From: a virus
IMG/VR virus record: IMGVR_UViG_3300030328_002321
Coordinates: 1-64,000 of that record
Length of the DNA stretch: 64,000 nucleotides
Direction: 5' to 3' (one strand)
In this document: piece after piece, positions 39,884-47,413 of the stretch
Position numbering within the stretch: the first letter of the stretch is position 1
How the letters are laid out: every line of letters begins with the position of its first letter
Made by a program: the position numbers and the translations under genes
Notes under the pieces: generated by a model
The model's input: the letters and a program-made list of their open reading frames with translations, nothing else
Database searches by the model: none
What the model was told of the DNA's origin: nothing

Positions 39884-42628
39884 ATGAGTATTAAAACTAT
39901 TGATAAGCCTATGCAAGGTAGCGCCGGCATAGCAAAGAAAATTAACAAAGGCGCTGAGAAGATGGTATTTGACATTCTTCAATCTACACAATATTCTATG
40001 CCAATTCAGTCTACTATTAGAGAACTTGTTACCAATGCATGTGACTCTCAGCGAGAAAAAGAAGTAGCAATAGAAATATTGACAGGTAAAAAGAAAGTTG
40101 AAGACTATTACATAGAACGCCATGGTGCGCAGTATGAAGATAGTAATTTTAATAAAAATTATTATAATCTAGCACATTTACAACATGATAAAAATCATAT
40201 TGATTTATTATATACACAAAATGAAGGTGTTGGATATTGTGATATATTTTCAGTTACTGATTATGGTGTAGGTATTGGATCAAGACGTTTAGAAGGTATA
40301 TTGGAACTGGGTTATTCTACGAAAAGAAATACCAGTGAAAATTTTGGTGCCTTTGGTCTTGGAGCAAAAGCTGCATTATCAACCGGTGTAGATTTCTATA
40401 CTATAGAAACTATATACAATGGTATGAGATTTAAATGCAACTGTTATAATTACAAAACTGATTTTATTATACCAGCTTTTAATATAAAAACAGGAATGCA
40501 GAATAAATTTATAACTTTTAGTGACGGTAGTAAAGTATATTATGAGCATTCTAATGAAGTAAATCAAACTACTATATCATTTGGTGTAAAACGTCACAAT
40601 CGTAATAAGTTTGAAGAAGCTATTGAAGAACAATTAATGTATTTTGACAACGTTAATTTTAATATTAAGTATGAGGGTGGTGAGTCTAGAGAAATGCATT
40701 TTAAAACTGAAGTACTTTACAACTCTAAAAACATAATAATTGGTGACAGTTACTATTTTAGTAAACCACATATTGTTCTTGTTAAAGATACAGATGCTTC
40801 TACAGGTATTAACTATGGTTTTATTGATTTTAAAGAACTAGAAATGCAACAAATGTATGGTTGTGTTGCTTTCAAATGTCCTGCTAGACAAGTGGTCACT
40901 AATGAAGACGGTACAGAAACTGTATTACAAGAAGGTGTAGATGTTACTCCATCTCGTGAGAAAGTTATATGGAACGAAGCTACTAAAAAATACATTAAAA
41001 GTGTAATTGAGTCAGCTGCTCAAGAAGCTAGTGATATGGTGGAAGAGCAATTGGAAGAAACTGATTTCTTGAAATGGATTGATAAATGTAGATCTATTAT
41101 ATCTGGGGACTCTGGTGAAAATAAAATCTTAAGTAAGATTGCGCGGATTATTGATAAAGACTTAATTAAACCTAAGTTTGGTCCTGATCCTAGAATTAAA
41201 TATAGTTCTATAACTAAATTATTTGATGGTCTAAAACTTATGAGACCAGTTTTAATAAATAGTACTATGGAACGAGAACCAGTAAAAGATTGGGGTGGAT
41301 TTGATGCTAAACATTTTTATGAAAGAAGAGAACAGTTTAGTAAATATAAAGATTCTTATTTACAACAATTAGATATAGAAGATTCTTATCTATCTAATAA
41401 AGTTTGTACTTACACTTTAGAGGATTTAAACTCTAGATTTAGTGAGTCTATACTTAAAGCTACAGGTGATGCACAAGTTAAACTTTTGAATGAAAAAGCT
41501 AGAGTAACAGCTAAAAGAACAGCAGTTCTTAAGTTTATTGAAGCTTCTGAATGGTATAAAAACTATGATGAAGTAGAAGTACCTGAAGAGTTTATTACAA
41601 AATGTAAAGATATAGAAGAAGAGCAATTAGAAAAAGCTAAATATAATAATTTAACAGCTGCAGAGCGCCGTGAGATAGAAAAGCGGATGGTAGCATATAC
41701 TGTTAGATGGGATGATCGTAAAGATGATAGGCTTACATTAGAAAAAATTGAGCCTAAAGCTAAAGATCTTATGGGTAGCTCTAATAGCATTTATTATTGT
41801 ACTAAAGAAGATGAAGATAAAATGAAAGCTGCTGCTTTATTACTTAAAGAAGTTGTTCCACATTTTAAAGAAGTTTATCCAAATGCTAGTTGGCATGATA
41901 ATGGTAATCAAAGAGAGTCTTCAAGTTATCCTATTTATTGGTATGAACATCCGCCAGTTAGATTTTTACAGTGGCAGCACAAAGGTGAGTATTATGAATG
42001 GGCTAATCCTAAACAAGGATGGGATACACCACAATTAATACGTGTTAGTCAAAATAAGGTTAAGTTTATTACACAAAACCCTAATGTTAAACACATTGAC
42101 GAACTATTTTTACAATTAACAGATAATAACGGATATACTATGGACAATTCACTTATTAAATATTACACAGCACATAAATTAGAGAAAATAAATAAATTTA
42201 GATTTATGCAAGGTTTAAAATGTATACACCCTGAATTACAAGAAGATTATTGTGAACTCATGGATTTGAGGAATAATAATTATTCAGAATGGGAATACAG
42301 AGAGGTACGCAAAATGGCTCCCTCTATAATTAAGCATATGGATAAATTATATGAATTTCAAAAGTTTATAACAGACTGTGATGATTCAGATTTAATAGAA
42401 GAAAAGTCTAAAGAACTGTTTGTTTTGTCAGATATTAGTGAGGCTAAAGCTGCTGATTTGAATATATTAGCTAAGTATGATAATATAGTAGAATTTGCAG
42501 AAGAAGTTAAACCGCTATTAGATGAATTATCGTGTCTTGAGAGTAGAGAATGTGATATGTCTCCTGAACTTGAGAAAGAGGTTAGAGTTTATTTAAGAGC
42601 TAAATCTAGAGAAGTATGGGAAGATTAA
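39884..42628 (+). CDS. rIIA-like: rIIA-like GHKL ATPase
   Basis: 914 aa, starting MSIKTIDKPMQGSAGIAKKI. A longer reading from 39779 would overlap the zinc gene in another frame and skip the start box, so I reject it. GHKL motifs: IRELVTNACDSQRE (N box, about residues 45-58), VTDYGVGIG (G1, about residue 125), FGAFGLGAKAAL (G2, about residue 156). The rest is helical and charged. This is the layout of T4 rIIA, a membrane-associated ATPase that counters prophage exclusion. It is far longer than a bare ATPase domain. The rIIB-like partner lies after the radical-SAM gene. Confidence 0.8.
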   Translation: MSIKTIDKPMQGSAGIAKKINKGAEKMVFDILQSTQYSMPIQSTIRELVTNACDSQREKEVAIEILTGKKKVEDYYIERHGAQYEDSNFNKNYYNLAHLQHDKNHIDLLYTQNEGVGYCDIFSVTDYGVGIGSRRLEGILELGYSTKRNTSENFGAFGLGAKAALSTGVDFYTIETIYNGMRFKCNCYNYKTDFIIPAFNIKTGMQNKFITFSDGSKVYYEHSNEVNQTTISFGVKRHNRNKFEEAIEEQLMYFDNVNFNIKYEGGESREMHFKTEVLYNSKNIIIGDSYYFSKPHIVLVKDTDASTGINYGFIDFKELEMQQMYGCVAFKCPARQVVTNEDGTETVLQEGVDVTPSREKVIWNEATKKYIKSVIESAAQEASDMVEEQLEETDFLKWIDKCRSIISGDSGENKILSKIARIIDKDLIKPKFGPDPRIKYSSITKLFDGLKLMRPVLINSTMEREPVKDWGGFDAKHFYERREQFSKYKDSYLQQLDIEDSYLSNKVCTYTLEDLNSRFSESILKATGDAQVKLLNEKARVTAKRTAVLKFIEASEWYKNYDEVEVPEEFITKCKDIEEEQLEKAKYNNLTAAERREIEKRMVAYTVRWDDRKDDRLTLEKIEPKAKDLMGSSNSIYYCTKEDEDKMKAAALLLKEVVPHFKEVYPNASWHDNGNQRESSSYPIYWYEHPPVRFLQWQHKGEYYEWANPKQGWDTPQLIRVSQNKVKFITQNPNVKHIDELFLQLTDNNGYTMDNSLIKYYTAHKLEKINKFRFMQGLKCIHPELQEDYCELMDLRNNNYSEWEYREVRKMAPSIIKHMDKLYEFQKFITDCDDSDLIEEKSKELFVLSDISEAKAADLNILAKYDNIVEFAEEVKPLLDELSCLESRECDMSPELEKEVRVYLRAKSREVWED

Positions 42629-43479
42629 TAACTAAAGATATAAGAAAAACATTTAAGATTCGTGCTTCTGGACGATCTACAGATTTTATATCTCCTAGTT
42701 TTGGACATGGCTGTTTATATAATTGTTCTTATTGTTATATGAAACGTCATAAAGATAAAGGTTTGTCTATTGCTGTAAATACCGGTGATATATTAACAGC
42801 GATTAATAATCATGTATATTTTACAACAGTAGATAAACCTAATCAAACTCATGCAGAATACACCACTTATGATATTAGCTGTAACGAAGATTTTGCGTTG
42901 CATGCTAAATATCATGATTGGAAAAGAATATTTGAATTCTTTAGAGATCATCCTATAGCTATGGGCAGTTTTGCAACAAAATTTGTAAATCCTGACTTAA
43001 TTAACTTTGATCCTCAAGGTAAAATACGTATTAGATTTAGTTTAATGCCTCAGCATAAAGCAGATCTACACGAACGAGGTACTAGTAAAATAATAGATAG
43101 AATAAAAGCTATTGATGCATTTATTGATGCTGGATACGATGTACATGTTAATTATAGCCCTATTATAGTATATGATGGATGGCTAAAAGATTACAAATAT
43201 GTATTTGATATGATGAACGATTATGTTACATATAAAGATCAAGTTTTAGCAGAATGTATATTTTTAACTCACAATTTTAAGAAGCATGTTATAAATTTAG
43301 GTAGACACCCAGATACAGAAGTAGATTTATGGGTTCTAGACAAACAAGAAATAAAGCGCTCTCAATATGGAGGAGAAAATATTAGATATAAACTAGGAAT
43401 GAAATCTGAATATATAAAACAATTTACAAAATTACATGAAGCAACAATACCGTGGAATACAATACGGTATATTTTTTAA
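42616..43479 (+). CDS. radical SAM enzyme, spore-photoproduct-lyase-like
   Basis: 287 aa. The motif SFGHGCLYNCSYCYMKRH at about residues 29-45 gives the CxxxCxxC iron-sulfur site. Later parts (FAMGS-like GSFATKFVNPDLI, LMPQHKADLHERGTSKIIDR, HVNYSPIIVYDGWLKDYK) match the spore photoproduct lyase/SplB-type barrel. It may repair UV thymine lesions or modify another substrate. It overlaps the rIIA-like gene by 13 nt and precedes the rIIB-like gene by 17 nt, a position not typical for SPL. Confidence 0.82.
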   Translation: MGRLITKDIRKTFKIRASGRSTDFISPSFGHGCLYNCSYCYMKRHKDKGLSIAVNTGDILTAINNHVYFTTVDKPNQTHAEYTTYDISCNEDFALHAKYHDWKRIFEFFRDHPIAMGSFATKFVNPDLINFDPQGKIRIRFSLMPQHKADLHERGTSKIIDRIKAIDAFIDAGYDVHVNYSPIIVYDGWLKDYKYVFDMMNDYVTYKDQVLAECIFLTHNFKKHVINLGRHPDTEVDLWVLDKQEIKRSQYGGENIRYKLGMKSEYIKQFTKLHEATIPWNTIRYIF

Positions 43480-43489
43480 CCAATTAAAT
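43478..43489 (+). promoter_or_regulatory. AACCAATTAAAT start-proximal box, copy 6
   Basis: Differs from copy 1 in the last base. It overlaps the radical-SAM stop codon and lies 7 nt before the rIIB-like start. Confidence 0.47.
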
Positions 43490-43496
43490 TTAAATT

Positions 43497-44663
43497 ATGA
43501 TTACAATTAATGTTATTGAAAACAAAATCTGTGGAAGTTATGGTGATACGCCATTCACAGTTGATTACAGTAAAGAACTGTATGATAGTATGAATGCCCT
43601 AGCAGTAGCTAGTGCTACAGTAGATACAATAGAAGAATACAATGAAATATTGGCTGCATTTGCGCCTTTATGCGTTGTAGATTATACTAAAACTATTGAA
43701 ACACAATGTGAATATATTCACGTTAATAAGGTTACAGGAGAATTCTTTCTTAAGCATAATGGAGTGGTATCAACGATACCTATGCCACAAGCGTTAGTAG
43801 ATAGAATATTTGATTCCTTAGATAAAGATCTAGACTTTATGCCTTTAATTAAAATGTGGACTAGATGGTTGCGTAACCCAATCTTGTGGAGAAAAATGAA
43901 GCAAGGTCATGGGAACGATTTCTGTGAGAGGTTCTTTAATTTTGTAAATATGCAATATGTGCATCCAAAATATAAAGATGAGCTTATAGAACAAGGTCTT
44001 ACTGATGAAGCAGCTTCTAAACGAGCAACAATGTACCAGATGAAAATCACCCATGAGGGATTACTAAATGGTTATAAAGTCTCAAGAGAAGTGCTTCATA
44101 AGTATGACGCAGAAACCGGTGAACAAATTGATCGTTACAAAAGAACGTTTAATGTTGATACTGGTGAAATAGAAGGCAATGGATTACCAGAGCACGTAGA
44201 AGATAGATTGTTTGAACCAGCTGTTATGGGTAACGGTGGTGATGCATTTTTCTGTGAAGGTGCAAACGGTTACGCAAATCCAGGGCATTTTATTAAAGTA
44301 GGTTGTACCCATAGACTTGCAGATTGGAGTCAAGTTAACGTTAATGATACAGTATCTTGCGTTAAAGGTCTTCATATCGGTGGGTTAAAATATATTGCTT
44401 GGTATAGTGGAGAAATTCACAATATCTTTGTAGATCCTATGCATATCGGGGCAGTGCCTTGTGATGAAGACGGAGCTATTAGATGTAAGCAATATTTTGT
44501 TCATTCTTCCCTAGTGGGTGTGAATGGATCTATTTACCACAGCTCTAGCTATGCAGCTATGACAGACGCTGAATGGGATGACATGCGCGCAAAAGCAGTG
44601 CAAGAAAGGTCTGAACGTAAAGCTCAAAGTGACAGGGAAGTTGCAGAGATCAATGCTCTGTAG
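43497..44663 (+). CDS. rIIB-like: rIIB-like protein
   Basis: 388 aa. The N-terminus is a small beta domain (ITINVIENKICGSYGDTPF). The C-terminal half has the conserved blocks I associate with rIIB: DFCERFFNFVNMQYVHPKYK, FFCEGANGYANPGHFIKVGC and VKGLHIGGLKYIAWYSG. T4 rIIB works with rIIA; here both are present in one unit, separated by the radical-SAM gene. It ends with TAG and is followed by a long-stem RNA element. Confidence 0.78.
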   Translation: MITINVIENKICGSYGDTPFTVDYSKELYDSMNALAVASATVDTIEEYNEILAAFAPLCVVDYTKTIETQCEYIHVNKVTGEFFLKHNGVVSTIPMPQALVDRIFDSLDKDLDFMPLIKMWTRWLRNPILWRKMKQGHGNDFCERFFNFVNMQYVHPKYKDELIEQGLTDEAASKRATMYQMKITHEGLLNGYKVSREVLHKYDAETGEQIDRYKRTFNVDTGEIEGNGLPEHVEDRLFEPAVMGNGGDAFFCEGANGYANPGHFIKVGCTHRLADWSQVNVNDTVSCVKGLHIGGLKYIAWYSGEIHNIFVDPMHIGAVPCDEDGAIRCKQYFVHSSLVGVNGSIYHSSSYAAMTDAEWDDMRAKAVQERSERKAQSDREVAEINAL

Positions 44664-44676
44664 CTAGTGTTTAATT

Positions 44677-44770
44677 GGTAAGATATGAGGGGAGGTTAGT
44701 AATTTAATTAATAACTTTCAGCGGTTATACTTTGTGATAATTACAATTCCTCCCCTTTATATCGTTTACC
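44677..44770 (+). ncRNA. long-stem intergenic RNA element, copy 4
   Basis: Core helix GATATGAGGGGAGG/CCTCCCCTTTATATC (44682-95/44749-63) with one bulged T and one G-U pair. It extends outward through GGTAA/TTTACC with small bulges. The 53-nt loop holds GTAATT/AATTAC and inside that ATAAC/GTTAT, a three-level nest. The GGGGAGG and CCTCCCC arms resemble Shine-Dalgarno and anti-Shine-Dalgarno sequences. It ends 16 nt before the exonuclease start. Confidence 0.57.
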
Positions 44771-44786
44771 TTAAAATTTAAAAAAA

Positions 44787-45539
44787 ATGACTAGAGATGA
44801 AAAAACGGCTTTAATTGATGGAGATAGTCTTATATATTATGAGATGAATAAATCAACATTAGAAGAGGCTATAGATGGTATAGATATGAGAATTATTCAA
44901 ATGCTTAATATAACTGGATGTACACACTACGCAGGTTTTCTAACCCAAGGTAAATGCTTTAGATACAACATAGCAACTACAAGACCATATAAATATAATA
45001 GAAAACGTGGTGATAAACCAATTATATTTCCAGCACTTAAAGAATATTTAAAACAAAAATGGAAGTTTACATATATTCCTGAACTAGAAGCGGATGATTT
45101 AGTATCAGTATATCATGATCCTTTAAAGACTGTGATATGCAGTCCAGATAAAGATGTGTTATATCAAAATAAAGTACATAATTATAATTATGGTAAAGCA
45201 GAATTTGCAACTATAGATGAGAATGAATCTTTAAGTTTTTTATGGAAACAAGTACTAATGGGAGACTCGACAGATGGAATAACCGGTATACCTAAAGTAG
45301 GTACGAAAACTGCAGAAGCATGGTTAGAAAATTTACTACCTGTAGAAATGCCTACATTTGTATTAAATAAATATATAGAAAAATTTGGATATTCTGAAGG
45401 AATTCATAGATTTACAGAAACATTTAAACTTATTTATATACTAAAAACTAAACAAGATGTATTAAGAGAGACCGGTATAGAATTACCAGAGCTTGAAATA
45501 CATAAAGTTGAACTTACAAATCAAGAAGAATTATGGTAA
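44787..45539 (+). CDS. 5'-3' exonuclease (FEN/T5-exonuclease-like)
   Basis: 250 aa. Acidic metal-binding sites in order: LIDGDSLIYYEMNK (about residue 11), ELEADDLVSVYHD (about residue 102), ICSPDKDVLYQ (about residue 121), GDSTDGITGIPKVGTKTA (about residues 160-177, with the helix-hairpin-helix that grips DNA). This is a complete PIN-like flap nuclease. It would remove primers and flaps and complements the polymerase, which lacks a 5' nuclease. It overlaps the 257-aa gene by 7 nt. Confidence 0.93.
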   Translation: MTRDEKTALIDGDSLIYYEMNKSTLEEAIDGIDMRIIQMLNITGCTHYAGFLTQGKCFRYNIATTRPYKYNRKRGDKPIIFPALKEYLKQKWKFTYIPELEADDLVSVYHDPLKTVICSPDKDVLYQNKVHNYNYGKAEFATIDENESLSFLWKQVLMGDSTDGITGIPKVGTKTAEAWLENLLPVEMPTFVLNKYIEKFGYSEGIHRFTETFKLIYILKTKQDVLRETGIELPELEIHKVELTNQEELW

Positions 45540-46306
45540 TACAATGTGATGAACTAATATATACGCCTGTAAATGCTTTAACATTTAAAATTACAGGAAA
45601 CACTGTATGTTTAAAGCCTGTATACAAAAATAAAAAAATAGTTGCATTACAAGGGCCTGATAATATACTCCTTGATTTAGGTATAACTGTACTAGTTAAA
45701 AAATTAAAATACAAAGTTAATATTATAGAGAGAATTCCTAATGAGGTTCTCTCTATAACTAACAAAGTAGAATATCATATATCGATGGCTAAAAGAACTA
45801 AAGCTTCTACATTTCTTATGCCTATGCTGCCAGGAAGTAAAAAACTTTATTTTTGGAATAAATTATTTATGAATTGCTTTATAGCAACAGATGAAGATCA
45901 CGATTGTATTGCTTTACTTTTTAGATGGTCTTCAGATTTAAGATTTATTAAATTTGAAAAATTACTTTCAACATTTAAAATGTTTAGACGTAGATATGAT
46001 CCAAGCCCAAATCTTGTAATGTTTATTTTTGATATACCAAAAGGTTATAGAAGAGATTATAGAGCATTTAGATTAGGTAAATATTCTAAATTGTCACGAG
46101 AATATAAAATAGATATTTTAGATTTTCATGACGCTGATATACAAGACGAAGTAGGACAAATATTGTTTAAAAGCGCTAAACGTAGAGAATTACTCGAAGC
46201 AAAATTAGATGCAGAGCTTCCAGAAGACTCGGAACTATTGAGTATTTTAGACGTTAAAACAGAAACATATGATCCTAAAGTTTATAAATTAAAAAAATTA
46301 TTATGA
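45533..46306 (+). CDS. hypothetical protein
   Basis: 257 aa. A beta-rich N-terminus is followed by a mixed alpha/beta region with MFIFDIPKGYRRDYRAFRLGK and ILDFHDADIQDEVG, and an acidic C-terminal helix. I recall similar phage proteins without known function. It overlaps both the exonuclease gene and the next gene (ATGA), so it is part of the replication unit. It could be an accessory nucleotide or DNA-handling factor. Confidence 0.6.
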   Translation: MVIQCDELIYTPVNALTFKITGNTVCLKPVYKNKKIVALQGPDNILLDLGITVLVKKLKYKVNIIERIPNEVLSITNKVEYHISMAKRTKASTFLMPMLPGSKKLYFWNKLFMNCFIATDEDHDCIALLFRWSSDLRFIKFEKLLSTFKMFRRRYDPSPNLVMFIFDIPKGYRRDYRAFRLGKYSKLSREYKIDILDFHDADIQDEVGQILFKSAKRRELLEAKLDAELPEDSELLSILDVKTETYDPKVYKLKKLL

Positions 46307-46782
46307 AAATAGATGAAATAGTAAAATTAATAAGACATTCAAATTCTAGTACTAGAGGTGTTATAGGAAATAGATATAAAATAGTAGAACTTAAAAAAAC
46401 AGAAGTTAAACTTTGTAGTGAAGAGACTGATGATCACTGTTTTTATACTCATCCTGATAATGTAGAGCCTTTAGTACAATGTACCATTCCAGATTGGGTA
46501 GAAACACGTACGAGTACTTTACTAGAAGGCTCTTTTGAGGATAAATTAGATGAGGCCTCTAGTAATATTATAGAATTATTGAAAAGTAAAAACAAAGCTT
46601 ATGGTAACACTGCATTAAATCCTGTTAAAATATTTAGTAGGCTTGATGCTACAGAAGCTTTATGTGCACGTATCGACGATAAAATTATGCGTATAAAAAA
46701 TAAAGGTATTAATGATCAAACTGAAGATACAGTTGATGATCTTATAGGTTATTTACTTTTATTAAAAATGAGTATGCAATAA
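46303..46782 (+). CDS. nucleotide-modification-associated (DUF1599/Nmad1-type) protein
   Basis: 159 aa. The N-terminal 65 residues hold a small strand-rich domain. The C-terminal part has KNKAYGNTALNPVKIFSRLD, ALCARIDDKIMRIKNKG and DTVDDLIGYLLLLKM. This helical pattern with paired acidic residues is that of Nmad1/DUF1599 proteins, found with modified-nucleotide pathways and related to MazG-like folds. No other base-modification enzyme is visible in this window. It is the last gene before the convergent terminator. Confidence 0.75.
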   Translation: MKIDEIVKLIRHSNSSTRGVIGNRYKIVELKKTEVKLCSEETDDHCFYTHPDNVEPLVQCTIPDWVETRTSTLLEGSFEDKLDEASSNIIELLKSKNKAYGNTALNPVKIFSRLDATEALCARIDDKIMRIKNKGINDQTEDTVDDLIGYLLLLKMSMQ

Positions 46783-46811
46783 TGGGTATTGTTATATGGC
46801 CATCATAAATT

Positions 46812-46838
46812 AAAAGAGGGGGCAATTCCCCCTTTTTT
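46812..46838. terminator. bidirectional terminator between convergent arms
   Basis: AGGGGG-CAATT-CCCCCT with flanking A and T runs can form a 10-bp or longer stem in either direction. On the plus strand it ends in TTTTTT; on the minus strand in TCTTTT. It lies between the plus-strand 159-aa gene and the minus-strand lipoprotein gene, as expected for a shared terminator. Confidence 0.85.
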
Positions 46839-46849
46839 ACAGCCCCCTT

Positions 46850-47413
46850 TTACTCTTTTATTTTTATTTCTATATCATGTGGAGCATATTCATTCCCCCC
46901 AAAATATGGATATAAATAGTACCGCCTTATTAAACCCCAATAACCTTCTGGTCTTCTTCTAACCATTGTAGTATCACCATCTATAATTATAACATAGTAA
47001 AATGTTGTTATATCTATTACCGCATTATAAATTACATTTGGTTCTATAGTTCTTATTGTGGCAGAACTGTGTCTACCTTCTTCGTGCCTCAACCAACAAA
47101 GCTCTAATTCATTATTTAAATACCTCCAACCAAGACGTATAGAATAGTTTTGATGTCTTACACCAAAATCACTCATGCCGTATATTTTATTTACATCGTG
47201 TTGGTTTTCTGGGATCTCTGAAGTATAGATTGCAGATTCAGTTAATATAAAATCAAATTTTATTTTTGAATTAGTAGGATGACCAATAAAAGAACCAGAA
47301 CTATGCTTGCCTTGCGGTATAGTATAAGTTCTAAACCCTAAATCATCTACCTCTTTTTTACACGATGTAAAAGTTAAAATGAATACTAACGCTAATCTAA
47401 CGTAGTAAACCAT
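46850..47413 (-). CDS. predicted lipoprotein
   Basis: 187 aa. The N-terminus MVYYVRLALVFILTFTSCKKEVDD is a lipoprotein signal with the lipobox FTSC (Cys about 18). The mature part is beta-rich (FDFILTESAIYTSEI, SIRLGWRYLNNELELCW, YYVIIIDGDTTMVRRR), a jelly-roll-like look with no catalytic motif. It should be attached to the host envelope. It is the last gene of the giant-cargo unit and overlaps the 1,473-aa gene by 22 nt. Superinfection exclusion or an entry role is inference. Confidence 0.72.
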   Translation of the reverse strand: MVYYVRLALVFILTFTSCKKEVDDLGFRTYTIPQGKHSSGSFIGHPTNSKIKFDFILTESAIYTSEIPENQHDVNKIYGMSDFGVRHQNYSIRLGWRYLNNELELCWLRHEEGRHSSATIRTIEPNVIYNAVIDITTFYYVIIIDGDTTMVRRRPEGYWGLIRRYYLYPYFGGNEYAPHDIEIKIKE

